Shown here one piece after another: positions 1-14,032 of a DNA stretch of 64,000 nt (positions are counted from its first letter, which is position 1; every line of letters begins with the position of its first letter). The DNA is taken from the NCBI GenBank assembly GCA_964019055.1, contig OZ025207.1, forward strand, positions 3,354,501 to 3,418,500. Reading direction: 5' to 3'. The DNA is from Anthopleura xanthogrammica (Eukaryota; Cnidaria; Anthozoa; Actiniaria; Actiniidae). The translations under genes and the position numbers were made by a program. The notes under the pieces were generated by a model that searched no databases, had not been told where the DNA came from, and was given only the letters and a program-made list of their open reading frames with translations.

Positions 1-85
1 AAGATCGGCGATGTGGGTTTCCTGTGGACTGACTTGCCTAGGCCTGATTTGAACAATATGTCTAGACGCTAAATGTCGAGCTGTA

Positions 86-216
86 TAGGCCCCAGCACGT
101 CGGAATGCAGCTCAATTTGGAGGGCAAAACAATAGGTTTCCAATTCTCAGGAGATTGAAATTCTTTTGTTTTGTCCTCCAAATTGAGCTGCTAAGAAGGT
201 CACGTGAAAGAGGTCT
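86..216. mobile_element. Palindromic MITE, family 1, copy 1
   Basis: This is a near-palindrome of about 130 bp. The arms contain GCAGCTCAATTTGGAGG and its complement CCTCCAAATTGAGCTGC, and the centre reads CCAATTCTCAGGAGATTG. The same unit recurs at 17434, 17822, 36891, 44441, 53064, 62634 and 63001. Ends resemble TAGACCCC/GGGGTCTA beside TA, which suggests a TA target duplication as in Tc1/mariner-type MITEs (inference). This copy has lost the TGACGTCA box seen in most others. Confidence 0.75.
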
Positions 217-569
217 CCAGTGTATACTTTCATACTTAGCATAATCGATGCAGGAACGATTCTCTCTAGATTCTAGCAACGAAAACATGGACAGCGGTTG
301 TCACGCTAGTCACGCCCTAGCTGGGAAAGCGAATCAGAATGCTATAATTTTAGGATTTGTAATGTTCATTTTCCGGCCTTGGTATCAGATTTCTTAGAAA
401 AGGTTTGCTTTCTTAGAAAGTGATAAGCTAACTTTTCCTTAATTCTTTTTCTCTTTTCTTCCATCTTTTTATTTATGCATTCATTTCTTTCTTTCTTCGA
501 CCTTAATTTCACAATTTTTATATCTCAATGTATAGCAAACATCATTTATATACAGGCTATATCACTAGG

Positions 570-570
<1 letters not shown>

Positions 571-613
<43 letters not shown>

Positions 614-647
614 TAACAATAATAATAATGATAATAATAATAATAAT
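571..647. repeat. (AAT)n microsatellite
   Basis: AAT repeats with a few GAT/AAC interruptions. A T-run of about 21 bases follows near 664-684. The poly-Ile reading frame across it is an artefact of the repeat. Confidence 0.9.
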
Positions 648-786
648 CCGCTTTCAATCCTCTCCTTTTTTTTTTTTTTTTTTTAATAAATCAGTAATTA
701 AATACATTCTAGTTTTCCCAAGGTTCATGGATTGGACTCGGCAGCTAAGAATTTTGTAAGCAAAACGTTAAGCAAATTGGAAATAA

Positions 787-976
787 ATAAATAATAATAA
801 TAATAATGATAATAATAATAATAATAATAATAGTAATAATAATAATAATAATAACCATAATAATAATGATAATAATAATTATAATAATGATAATAATAGC
901 ATTAATAATAGTAATAATAGTAATAATGATAATAATGATAATGATAGTAATAATAATGATAATAATGGTAATAATA

Positions 977-1007
<31 letters not shown>

Positions 1008-1030
1008 TACCATAACATCATAATAATAAA
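787..1030. repeat. Interrupted (AAT)n microsatellite
   Basis: About 240 bp of AAT units with many single-base variants (GAT, AGT, ACC). The interruptions suggest an older array than the one at 571-647. Any open frame through it is repeat-derived. Confidence 0.9.
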
Positions 1031-2131
1031 AATCTATGTAATTAATCACAACCTAGCTTAGGTCAGTAACCCGCAAAGTTGTATGAAAAAAGTTCAAAGA
1101 ATTCAATAAAATTTCAATAATAATAATTGAGCTGTTAAGTTGTCACGGACTTATTTCTGGGTCCAACTGCTCATAAATACCGCGAAAATAAAGTGAAAAA
1201 TATTCTCAACAATTGAACCTCCACTCGAAGTAATAAAAATTTCGAAAACAAATCCTGTCTTGAAGAAAAAAGTAAGAAAAATCTTCATAGAACTACTTTC
1301 GTTTTGAACCCGGAAGTCGTTTTTCCATACGATTAACTTCACACTTAACAGCCTTTAAATAATCTCTTATACGAGATTAATCATAATTATATAGATCAGT
1401 CAAAAGCTATGGTTTTCTATCTTACTTCTTACACATTTATCTACAAGTGCTTTCAATCGAATACAGAAAAAATATATATATCGAACTATTGTTCTAGTAA
1501 ACGGATTACCACATCTCGGGTTAGTTTTAGTGTAAACAGACCACGTAAGGCAAAGAAAGGAAGATTTTACAACGGATAATATAGAAAATACATGTAAACT
1601 TCTCTTTTTGGTTTTTCCGGGTTTTAGTATTTCGTGTATTTGTTTCGGATTTCCGGGTTTTAGGACATGCTGTGTTGTGAAAACCTCATTAATCTTCGGG
1701 CTTTATTTTGCTTATTGCCTTGGTTCTCGGTGATTATCTCTTACATATTTCTCGCTAACACTTTATCAAAAACTACGAATACTTAAGTTTAGCCGTAAAA
1801 CTCAAATACAAAGAGCAAGAACAAGAGCCTCGCTCTTAATCTAAAAAAGAACTTATCTCACTATCTTGTTGGGATTACTGTACTGAGTGCGAATCAAAAA
1901 ACAGTGGGCACTCGAAAATAGTTTAGAAATCGTTTGTTGCTTGTTGACAATCAAAAAAGACTCTCTAACTACAAGTCGTTTATCTGGCTACGAATGAGTC
2001 GAATGTCTTGCAGTTAAAAAGTTGTTAAGATTGCTTAATGAACGATACACGGATTGCTGAATATCTCTGGGTGCATATGATATTGTTTTTTACGCTTCCT
2101 TTAATCTTGGATACATAAGATTGTGAAAAAC
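1031..2131. other. Intergenic, no gene seen
   Basis: AT-rich sequence between a microsatellite and a fold-back element. I see no exon with flanking splice sites, no family motif and no clear repeat except a short local duplication of a CCGGGTTTTAG phrase near 1618-1665. Confidence 0.5.
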
Positions 2132-2321
2132 CTGGTTTTCACTAGGGACGCAAGCACAAAACAAGCACAGGCAGAAATACCGTTTTCACAACGACGCAAG
2201 CACAAGGATAAAAAAAAATGATACTTGTGCTTGCGTTTGTGCTTGAGCTCGTGCTTGTGTCGTTATGAAAACGGTATTCCTGCCTGTGCATGTTTTGTCT
2301 TGCGTCGCTAGTGAAAACCAG
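2132..2321. mobile_element. Fold-back MITE (TIR CTGGTTTTCACTAG)
   Basis: Two arms of about 55 bp pair: the left starts CTGGTTTTCACTAGGGACGC and the right ends GCGTCGCTAGTGAAAACCAG. The inner parts (ATACCGTTTTCA / TGAAAACGGTAT) also pair, and the centre is rich in CAAGCACAA. A single end with the same CAGGTTTTCACTAG sequence occurs near 26747, so this is a dispersed family. No coding capacity. Confidence 0.75.
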
Positions 2322-3107
2322 AAACTTCTCTCTGTTGGCTGCATATTTCACTCAACAGATTCGCGTGCATGTGATTAAATTATTTACTCTGAAGAACGGG
2401 TGAATAATTCAGAGAGAAAAACAAAGTATTAGAATATAAAATAGCAACGGATATCGATAGAGCATTATTTCTAAACTTAAATTATAAATTTTCAAAATGC
2501 CTGACCTCAAAAAGCAAATATCTTTTTCTTAGTAAACTAAGTTGCAAAGCTAGCTAGAACACACTGAGATAAAGAATGAAATTTTACCTTGTTTTGAAGA
2601 GTTGTATAAGGCTAGCTTGGTCCAAGGAGCAGAGAGACAGTATGGAATAGTTCAGTTTCTAAACACTTAGCGACTTTTTTTGCAGCGAAAATTCGATCCC
2701 GGGACGCTAACTCGATTCGAGACGCTAATTTACATTCTATCTTTGCTTAAGAGGAAGAGGTCGAATGTCTTTAGCCCAGAATGACAGTCTGTCTTGAATC
2801 AGCCTATCACAGTATCGATTTTAGCGCGTACATTCCAGATAGACTGACAGATATCCTCCGAAATGGGACTATTTCTAAAATGTCCTCTAAAATAACAAAT
2901 AGCTGTGTCACAAATATTTGGGTATTTTCTTTTTGAGTGTACAATGGAAAAACGAAACATCACAATGTACAGCGGAAATTAAATCTGCGTTTTTTCTCGA
3001 TACTTATTTTCCCCGATTGAAGTTATATTAGTATATTTACATCTTTTTACCTATTTACCGATTTTAAATGAAATTATTATAGTCTTTGTCTGTCAAGGGG
3101 GGCTTAA

Positions 3108-3620
3108 GGTGACTGACTACTTTAGCAAGGAATAATTACAAAATATTCTTAGAAAGATAATTATACAGAATTTAACGCTGATTCCAAAAATGAAAAGAAA
3201 AATGGGGAGTCCCGAGCTCGTTTTCGAGATAATAAATTTTGAATATGACCATCTTGACAAGATTTCGAGAGAAAAATGGCGGAAATCAGGCTTTGCACAC
3301 AAAAATTCATAACTCAAAAATTAAAGAATTTCTGGAAGCAATTTTCTCAGAACATCTACTTTAAACATTATTTTTGAAGACTAACTAAAAAAAATTGAAG
3401 AAAGTTTTAAAAATAAGCTAAAAATTCAGCTTCTTGTTAGCTCAATCAACCGAAAAACGTACTCAAACTACAACAACAAAAACACATGAAACGCTTTTTT
3501 ATAAGTTCCAATAATTACGTTTTTCTCAAACTTTCTCAAAAGATTGATTTTTACCTTTCGTATTAGGAAATTCAAAGAAAAATATAGAGCCCCGTGCAAA
3601 ATTCGGGGTTTTTGCTCTGT
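3108..3620. mobile_element. TTAA-flanked MITE, 3'-truncated copy
   Basis: TTAA at 3104-3107 is followed by GGTGACTGACTAC. The body matches the complete copy at 47113-47639, including AAAAATG...GTCCCGAGCTCG and the GAGCCCCGTGC-like segment near its end. The right terminal repeat is not found, so this copy is broken or diverged on that side and its right limit is approximate. Confidence 0.6.
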
Positions 3621-4047
3621 TGAAGTTCAAAACGTGTATGGTTCCTCAATAAAATTTTGAAGGTTGTTATGCGGTTTTGAGCAATTTATTATAACTAATT
3701 AAAGGCTGAGACTAAGGGAATATTTCTTTTAAAAATAGCTCAATAGGGAACTGATAGCCAAATAATTATCATAAATAGATCAAAATAAAAATAGGTACCT
3801 GATTGGTAAATTTGATAAATAGGTAAATGAATGGATAGGTAGATAAGTAATACGAATGTCAATATGTCAATACGAATATAACTTCGGATCGGAAAAAATA
3901 AGAATCGAAAAATGGCGCAAATCGCCACGGATTTCCTTAGCGAGAATATTGTTCAGGAAAGCTTTAAAATTGAAAAGTATACATATTTTTGAAATGCAAA
4001 GTGTTTGCAATTAGAACCACATGCTGTATGCAATATTTCGATATTAT

Positions 4048-4460
4048 AGACCCTTTCGAAAAATGGCCGCTTCTAATTTACACGTTTTCTAAATTTGATG
4101 CATCAATACCATTATACTACTACAACTACTAATAATCACCATCACTGCTAATACAATGTCAATTGAAAGAAGATTATATAAATAAGGATTCTGTGAAAAA
4201 TTTGGGACAAAAAAGTGATTATTTTAAGAGTTACTGCAGTGCAATGTGTGAAAATGACACCAAAGCGAGGCTAGTCAGTATTGATCAGCAAAATCTCATA
4301 CTAATATTTGTAAATTCATCCCACAATAACTCCAAAGGAAAAAATGCCATGGCATTGAAATTCTCCCTATTCACTCCTTTTTGGATGCTCTTTCATGTAA
4401 AAGTGATATATTGATACAATTTTGGATGGATGAAGTTTGAATAGAAAAGTGAAGAATCGG
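4048..4460. mobile_element. TIR element (AGACC...), copy 1 of 2
   Basis: It starts TATAGACCCTTTCGAAAAATGG and matches 28481-28873 over almost its whole length. The second copy keeps both ends (AGACCCATTC / GAATCGGTCT), so it is a TIR element of about 400 bp. Both copies share an open frame of 70-80 codons on the plus strand, but no protein family is recognisable and I do not call it a gene. This copy has lost its right end. Confidence 0.6.
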
Positions 4461-4751
4461 TGTATTACTGAAATTTATGTGATGCCTTAAGGCAAGTCTG
4501 GTATATACTTCATGTTAGGAGGCATAACGCATTATGCAAAAGATAATATATCAAACACAGTTCTGACATGACGTAGTAGCCTTGGACTTAAGTCGTTACG
4601 CGGTCGTATTTGGCCGCTTACAGAATGGGGCGAGCGACACAAATAACTACAGGTCTGCTGTTCTGACAAAGTTCTTGTTTTTAAAATGATAGACTTTTGG
4701 ACGCAGTGCTTCTAGCAAGCTTTGAAGGCGATGGAGGACTGGGCATGAGGC

Positions 4752-6769
<2,018 letters not shown>

Positions 6770-7198
6770 TTTCAATAACTGAAAAAAAGGTTGAAAAAAG
6801 GGATGTTTTCGTTAGAAACTCTGAGTGACTTACTTAGGAATTGATTTACAATGCTTTTCAAGAAAGAAAAAAGTTTAAGTTTTTGCGAAACCTGAAACAA
6901 CTTCTGGTCTGGTCTAAGTAAGGGTATGGCTAACTCTAAATTTGGATAATCCTGGCGAAGAATCAGGGAAGAGACTCGGTCACAAATAAAGACTGAGTTT
7001 CTGATTGGTTAATGGGACTATAGATCTACAAAAAGGTGATTGGCTGATCGACTGCGTGTTTGTTTGGAAATTAAGCACATGATTGGCTTCCCATTTCTTG
7101 ATGGCTTTATAAATCATTATTAAATAACTGAGTTCTAACGTGCGCTCGTATTGATCGAAATACCATTTTAGTTAAGAGTATCTAAAATACTCACATCG

Positions 7199-7231
<33 letters not shown>

Positions 7232-8466
7232 GTGGGAAAGCCCTTTTTTGTGTGGGAAAGATGAAGCTTCGCGTCGTGGTTTTCTACGCTTCTCTCTTGT
7301 TCTCTTAACATCCCACATGCATAGATCTAAAATAGTAAACTGTTTTATATTTCTTAACTTTACCCTAAAAAAACTCGCGAAATTTTTCATCATGCGAAAT
7401 TTTTCTTCATATTTCCTTCCTGGCTTCATTCCTTTGAGGCAATGACTTAAACCAAGTGCTTGCATTTCCTTTAAGATAGAACTAAAACGAGGACTTGTTT
7501 TTCATCGTTTAATTTATAAATACAGTAGCAAAGGAAAACTCATCCTCTGAGAAACTTATGCGTACTTTCAGACTTTTCGCTACCACAATAAGGAAAATTG
7601 AAAATATATGTTTTCCAAAGGAGCAATAATTAGATTTAGGCGAACTATACTTAGATTTAAATTAGAAGCCTTATTACGATTAGAAGGCCAGAACAGCAGG
7701 TTATTTAGGTATAAATTGTAATGTTTTACTATATACAGTCAATCGTAGCTAACAATAATTTTACTAATACAAATTATTTGAAGGGCTAAGGAAAGCATGA
7801 AAGTCGGAGCTCGATCTCATGATAGTAAAAGCACTGATTCATCAATATAGCAAACACAGATTTCCACGAACCTTACGATTGGGTAGATTTCAAAAGTCCA
7901 GAATTTAGCGAGTTCTCCACCAATGTTAGAAGACTAGTTTGTCGATGCGAGGCAGCTACGACAAGAGGGGTCGTTCTTCTGTTTTATTCAAGTTGCTCGT
8001 TGACTACAATATTGATCACTCTCACTCTGTTTCTAAATGAACTATTTTGTGTAGAATAGCTTTCTTTAATAATGCTAAACCAGACAGGCTACATGACAGT
8101 GTTTTGGGTAACTTTATTCAGTTTGGACAGCGCGTATTCAAACTTTATTCGTTAGCAGTAAATAACATGTCAATTCAACGCGACAGTGGCCAAAGAAAGG
8201 TAGTCCTGTAGCATATTTCTCACGAAATGCCAAGGCTAAAGTATTGATCACGCGATAATATTTTTTTCGGGATTTGGAAATACACCTTAATTCTAGCTTA
8301 ACAGGCCATTCTGTTACATTCTTGCAAGGTTCGTGATGTCCATATACTTAGCTAATTTAGTATGAGTAATATGACAATCTTATCGAGAAAGGTGAATGTT
8401 TTAATCAGCACAATATATGAGGCATGATCTAGAAACGGTAAACATCAGATAAATAAACCTCTTTAC
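6770..8466. other. Region 5' of M1, no gene seen
   Basis: Upstream flank of M1. It holds a T-run of about 28 bases at 7204-7231 and otherwise unique AT-rich DNA. Any non-coding first exon of M1 should lie here, but I cannot place it. Confidence 0.4.
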
Positions 8467-8742
8467 CTTGGGCGTAATGTTTTCCCATTTCAGACCACAT
8501 GTCATTCCCTTGAGTATCATTTCTTTGTTTAACGGTTGCGCATGAGAAGACACATGAATATGGATACAACTCAAACAAAGAATCTTATTCTCAAGACCAT
8601 GTGTCATTCCCTAGAGTATTATTTCTTTGTTTAACGGTTATAGATGAGAATACACATGAATATGGATACGACTCAAACAAAGAATCTTATTCTCAAGAGA
8701 ATGACACGTGGTCTGAAATGGGAAAACATTACTGACCCAAGA
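8467..8742. mobile_element. Palindromic MITE, family 2, with partial duplication
   Basis: It begins GGCGTAATGTTTTCCCATTT and ends at AAATGGGAAAACATTACT. The middle part (CATGAATATGGATAC, AACAAAGAATCTTATTCTCA) is present twice, so one arm has been duplicated inside the element or two copies overlap. Confidence 0.65.
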
Positions 8743-9160
8743 GACAAGAGCCTCAGGAAGGCCAAGGAAATCTTCGTTACCATACTTTGATTTACTTTAA
8801 GGTTAAAGGTTAAATAATATTTCCTACTATCTTAAATCATTTCAGTAGCATCAACTTACATGACTTACAGTATTCAATATATCTACATTCCTTAATATCT
8901 AAATTCCTCAAAGATTTACATTTTAAAATCACAAAATTACGATAAAATAAGAAATACAATGGAAAATTTATTACCTTCTGCAACATTTTTCCAATTATTT
9001 ATGATAAATATATACCTAAATAAACGACTTTGAACTAAGATTGAAATGTGAGACCAAGAAGTTTAAATTCTGTAGATTTTGATTAGATGTATTTCTGGGG
9101 TATTCTGTCTAAAATAAGCATTAGTTTAAATGTTCTATTCTTACCTTGCTTTCTTTTCAG

Positions 9161-9302
9161 TTCACAAGGTTATAGACGTTGTCGAAGACGGCGACATTGT
9201 TCAGTATTTTCCACACGGAGACATAAACAGAAATACCAAGGAGAAACGTGTTGAGACAAGGGGAGGAAACAGGAAGCCCACTCAGGTGGTTTCTCGTAAC
9301 GG
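9161..9302 (+). other. Isolated exon-like open segment, unknown protein
   Basis: A polypyrimidine tract ending ttcttttcag precedes 9161 and a consensus donor gtgagt follows 9302. Between them one plus-strand frame stays open for 142 bases (46 full codons; 2 nt at each side, so it needs an upstream phase-1 exon). The peptide includes VVEDGDIVQYFPHGDINRN and GGNRKPTQVVSRNG. It is hydrophilic and unlike the array genes. No other plus-strand exon was found to join it to. It could be one exon of a long gene on the other strand, an exon captured by a transposon, or chance. Confidence 0.35.
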
Positions 9303-9881
9303 GTGAGTGTTAATATAACGAAAGGGGATCCCTTTTCCCGCGGGACACTCGAAAGCTTGCTCAGTTATTTGAGTAAGAAAGAAGGAATAACAAATTGCCT
9401 GAAATGGGAAAACTTTTAGCCCAAGCTAAAGAGGTCAATTAATAATCTCAATCCTTGCGCTCCAATTTCCCCCACTGGGGGAGGGGTAAAGGGTGATAAA
9501 TATACACAGACTGGGAAGCCACTTGAGTGTCACGGTACTTCACATTCCTTTACAGAAACCATTTCAGTGCACGTTCGATATTCTTTACGAAAATGAAAAA
9601 GAAGATAAGAGAAAAAGACAAGAAAAAATTCAATAGTTACAAAACGATAATTCCTATCGTAATATTTCAAGTGTCAAAAATGACTAGCTGACATTTTAAT
9701 TCTGGAAAGATTTTTATTACGTTTTTTTCTAGAAAAATGTGTTGGTATGCAGCGTGTTTTTGCTTCAAATCGCCTTCGTTTTGTTATCATATATATTTAT
9801 ATAACTAAAAAAGTTATTACTATTGATATTATTGGTTATAATCATTTGTGGTCAATTCTAAACATGTGAAAGCTACTTATA

Positions 9882-10129
9882 AAGGTGCGGAAAATCGTGC
9901 AACAAAATCGTGCAACTTGTCGATCGCGCAACATTGCGTTGCAAGTTGCAGAGGGAATATTGCTCGTATTACCTTCCCCGCGCGCAAGAAATTTTCTTTG
10001 TTGCAGAGAGTAGAAAGAGCTATTCTACTTCTAAAACGCGCGCGCGGGGTGGTGATACGAGCAACATTCGCTCTTCAACTTACAACGCAACAATGTTGCA
10101 CGATTTTGTTGCTCGTATTACCACACCTT
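9882..10129. mobile_element. Fold-back MITE with GTTGCACGATTTTGTTGC arms
   Basis: The left end reads AGGTGCGG then GTGCAACAAAATCGTGCAAC; the right end reads GTTGCACGATTTTGTTGC then TACCACACCTT. Inner arms TGCTCGTATTACC / GGTGATACGAGCA also pair. The centre is rich in CGCGCGC. The two overlapping plus-strand frames across it are not genes. Confidence 0.7.
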
Positions 10130-10671
10130 AAAAAATTAATAACTTGTTACAACAAATTAATAGACATAACTTAAAACTTGCACCTTAAAAAATACGCTAT
10201 ACATTTATTATTCTAAACTCTAATCTACTCTGCCATAAAGAAAACATGATGCCTATAAAAAGTTAGTTGGGACCGATTTGAATAAATTACATGATAACAC
10301 AGCATTCATTTCGGCACGGACAACAATTTTTGAAACAGATGTATCTATCAAGGCTGTTTACTAGTTTTTCAACAAGGCTCGTCGAGAATTCTAAGATATT
10401 CTAGTTAAAAGCAAAGTCTAAGGTCTTTTTTAAATTGTCTTGTAGGAGAATCTGTACGAATCTCTGCGCACTACTGACGAGAATTTTTCTGGGCTACCTG
10501 TGTCAGAGATCACGTGATTGTGATGATGACGTAGCTAGGTTAGTCACGTGACTTTACATTAAGGAGGTCGTTTACTAGGGGACTGGATTTAAGGAATACG
10601 ATGGTAGTGTAAGCCAGGGTCAGGGAGGTCTAGTAATTAAGGGGGAGGGGAGGGGAGGGGAGGGGAGGAGA

Positions 10672-12461
10672 TTATTGTTGTCCTCCTCTGGCTTTGTACT
10701 TGCGGCGACGCTTCCTCTCTTGGAAGAATCTGACGAGGTGGATAATGGCGTCGATGATGAATATTAGAGATGCAATAAATGCCAACACCTAAAAATCAAA
10801 ACACAATAGGAATTGTAAATTTACTTCGTACTTGATTGTGATAGGTCAATCAGAAGCTGGCTACCGATAGCTTATGTGTTGCCATGGAAACTTGTTTCCT
10901 TCAGTTCAAATAAAAAGGTCACAACAGTGTCACCCGTTTTGGCGGGAAAATGACAAAGACCCTAGCTGAAATACGATTGGTCGATTAGAACAGCTCATCT
11001 GATTGGTCCAAATACTTACCACAGCAGCAACAAGGTGATCAAAATGGACATTAATCTTCGTCGACAAAACATCCTTCCACCCTAGCTTCTGGTGCCTGCG
11101 AGCCTCGTCAGCCATCAGTCCAGCGGACACAAAGATGAAAATAGCGATAAGGATACTGGTGAATACGATCTACAGATGTTGAAAAATGGCATCGTTATTA
11201 CCATGGTAACATGATGGAGGAAGAGGAACTGAAGCAGTCTTGGATTTATAGTAGGAGGGGAAGTTTGTTGGCTATAGCCATTCCTCGACCTCCCCTCCCA
11301 CCCCCGACCCGGCCACTCCCGTTTTCAGTACCCGTGCTGTAGCTGTACAGTAGCCGTACAGTATCTTACCATAACTACGCGTTGTAGATGGATGAATAAC
11401 TGTGCTTTGAGGGTTTTTCTCTCTCCACAAAAATCAACTTCTAAATTCCAATTCAATCACGGGTTTTTTTAGCCACTGGCTATTAAGTGCTACCCTCGAG
11501 CTCGTAAAACAACAAGGACGAGTTTACTTACACAAAGGCCCCAGTCATAGTCAGGCATCCTTCTGTCACACGTACAGATCAGCATGACGAAGAAAGCCAA
11601 GCACAGAATCCACGACACGCAGACCACGATGTAGAAGAATATGACCCTAGCTGGGTATCCGACCCAATGAGATTCGTACTCGACCATGCAGGCCATGGCA
11701 GCGATCAGAAAAACCTGAAATAATAAGAATAAAAGAAAGTTGGGTGATTTTGGACGGCAAAATCACTGAGTTATGGTTGGTTGGTTTTGATGATGGGGAT
11801 ATATTTTGGCTTACTAGAGGATTGGACATGACCACTAAGTGGACCAGTGACCTCTTGTTTCTTTCTTCCTTCCTTCCTTCCTTCCTTCCTGTCATATGCC
11901 TAACTTGAATTCACCGTTTGACCTCTAGGCTTTCACGTGCTGGATCATGTTACGGTCACCAAAAAGTTCGGACATTGTTGTTGAGTTGCCACACGATCGT
12001 ACTAACTTTTACACAATTTATTGACTTGATTTGTTTCTTCTGTTCTCAATTTTTTATCAAAACTTCTTTAAAAATAAAGTATTTAGATAGTTCCACTAAC
12101 TAACACTAACTAAGCCTAGAGGTCAAACGGTGAATTGAATACGGAATGGTTTAAGAACGTTTTTCTTAATAGATTACATTTTAATTATAAGTGGACCAGT
12201 GACCTCTTGTTCCTTCCTTCCTTCCTTCCTGTCATATGCCTAACTTGAATTAAATACGGAATGGTTTAAGAACATTTTTCTTAATAGATTACATTTTAAA
12301 TATAATTATAAGTTAGTTAAGTAGATATTGATATATATTTATAATTTTTAGAACTTATAAAACATTTTATATGTAAGTTATTATACTATCTAATTACTAA
12401 CTATTTTCTTCTTATAATATCTTATATGTCTTGTATGTTTTTTATAACACTAATAAAGACC

Positions 12462-12500
<39 letters not shown>

Positions 12501-13128
12501 GAATAATTTCCTTCTTTATTTCTTTAATCCTTGCTTTCTTTTTTTTCTTGCTATCTTGTTTCTTTCCTTCCTTCCTTCATGTTTCTTCATCTCATCTTTC
12601 TTCCATTCATTACTCTTCGATATATTTTTTGACCCCCCTCCCCTCCCCCATACATATATACACACGCGCGCGTAGTAAATATGATACTAAATTAAAATAA
12701 ATAACTTGATATTAATCATAACATCTAATACTATAACCTAAAACTAAATTACTCAAACGAATAATATACCTTTATCTAAAGGTCCAAGAAAGCTTTATTA
12801 TATACATATATGGACAAACAACTAGTGTTTCAAATATGGTTGCCAAGGAGCGAGCTTAATCTCTTTATCGAAGCGACAGCAATCGATATGACAAACTGAT
12901 TTTATCAAGTACGACTCGCTTCATCCAGAGCATTACAATACCTTTAGTACTGAGCAATTTCTCTCCACTTCTAGAGCATTAAAAACAAAATAGACTATGT
13001 TATTTACTTACGCATTCGAGGATCTTGAAGACAGCAGGACAGGACAGCAAATAGTCCATGTTCACATAAACTATCCTATCGTCGTGTGAATGTCCGCTGT
13101 CATGGTAGCCAGCGTTTCGTACTCCCAT
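10672..13128 (-). CDS. M2: MARVEL-type four-helix membrane protein
   Basis: Coding exons 13012-13128, 11532-11714, 11020-11169 and 10672-10788 give 188 residues; all introns are phase 0 with gtaagt donors. The ATG at 13128 lies just after a likely acceptor (ctgttttcag), so a 5' non-coding exon is probable. The N-terminus is His/Asp-rich (GYHDSGHSHDD) and leads into helix 1 through FKILEC. Exon 2 ends PDYDWGLC, matching M1. Exon 3 gives helix 3 and a 25-residue outer loop. Helix 4 is IASLIFIIDAIIHLV, followed by an unusually basic tail (FQERKRRRKYKARGGQQ), suited to contact membrane lipid or cytoplasmic partners (inference). Intron 1 carries a MITE and a LINE 3' tail. Family assignment rests on four-helix layout and shared motifs within the array. 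Confidence 0.82.
11842..12310. repeat. Direct duplication split by a MITE
   Basis: GTGGACCAGTGACCTCTTGT, the TTCC tract and CATATGCCTAACTTGAATT occur at about 11842-11910 and again at 12192-12251. The downstream words (ATACGGAATGGTTTAAGAAC) occur at about 12140 and 12255. In the first copy the two halves are separated by the MITE at 11911-12133; in the second they are continuous. Confidence 0.75.
11911..12133. mobile_element. 223-bp MITE with perfect 22-bp TIRs
   Basis: The left end begins TCACCGTTTGACCTCTAGGC and the right end is its exact complement. The neighbouring duplicate at 12183-12260 has the same flanks joined without it, which gives an empty site. It has no coding capacity. It lies in intron 1 of M2. 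Confidence 0.8.
12300..12502 (+). mobile_element. LINE 3' tail with (ATT)n end
   Basis: An AT-rich stretch ends AATAAAGACCT followed by about 12 ATT units. It resembles the 3' ends at 50136-50315 and 61850-62067. No reverse transcriptase frame remains here, so this is a severely 5'-truncated copy. Confidence 0.45.
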
Positions 13129-13462
13129 TTTCCTTCGGTTTCTGTCTGAAAACAGTGTTAAAAATACTCTTCAACTCAGGTTAAGACAATGTAGAGATTA
13201 TTACAGCGTTCCTACAGCAGAAAAAGTCGAAAATTCTGGAGTATTATTCAAAGAAGGGAAGCTAACATTCGTGTCGTGTGATAGTGAAGAAGCCAAAAGG
13301 TTAGCCTAAGTATTCGAGACTGAGCTATTAATTAACCAATCATAGATCTTGTACGATTACTATGACGTAGATGAAGTGCTGATTGACTTAATGACACCGT
13401 ATAGGGTCACCAAGTATTTAGACTATTTATTTTCAATAACACAGATATTTTTTCAGATAAAA

Positions 13463-13573
13463 GCGTCCTGACAGGCGACCCAAGCAATACATTTGTAGTA
13501 TTTTTTTCGCCCCATACATTCTGTAAATCTGTTGGTACACACCACAAATTGCTTGGGCTACCTGTGGTGACGC
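13463..13573. mobile_element. Small fold-back element with CAAGCAAT arms
   Basis: The arms GCGTCCTGACAGGCGACCCA and the complement of TGGGCTACCTGTGGTGACGC pair, with CCAAGCAAT / ATTGCTTGG continuing inward. Its AGCCCAAGC / CCTGTGG words recur near other elements of the window (9269, 10492, 29140, 29750, 41808). Confidence 0.6.
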
Positions 13574-13798
13574 GCGAAGGGTCGAACACATCATTTAATA
13601 AAGCTCTGATTTAATTAATTGATTGATTAATTAAAAATCGATTAATCACGAGGTAAATTTTGCTAAACTGATATTTATACTAAATTGTGCCGGACAAGAT
13701 TTTGCAAGTTTTTAAACAGTATTTTGGATGCGTTAATTCTTTATGCAAATGTGTACATATACACATATAAGAAGAATAAATTTATATATGTGTGTGGT

Positions 13799-14032
13799 GT
13801 ATACATACAGCCTTTTGCAAAAATTATGGCCGTTTCAAGTATATGTACAAGTATATCAAAAGTATATCAGAAATTATGGGATATCATTCCTGATATTTTT
13901 TCAGAAAGCCCTAGTGATAGGCAACCCGAAAAAAATATCAGCGATGATATCCCATAATTTCTGATGCACTTTTGATATACTTGTATATATACTTGAAACG
14001 ACCATAATTTTTGCAAAAGGCTGTATATATAT
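13799..14032. mobile_element. Fold-back element, arms about 110 bp
   Basis: The left arm runs TATACATACAGCCTTTTGCA then AAAATTATGGCCGTTTCAAG and ATTATGGGATATCAT; the right arm is the complement of all of these. The central loop is about 40 bp. The small frames on both strands are mirror shadows of the palindrome. Confidence 0.8.
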
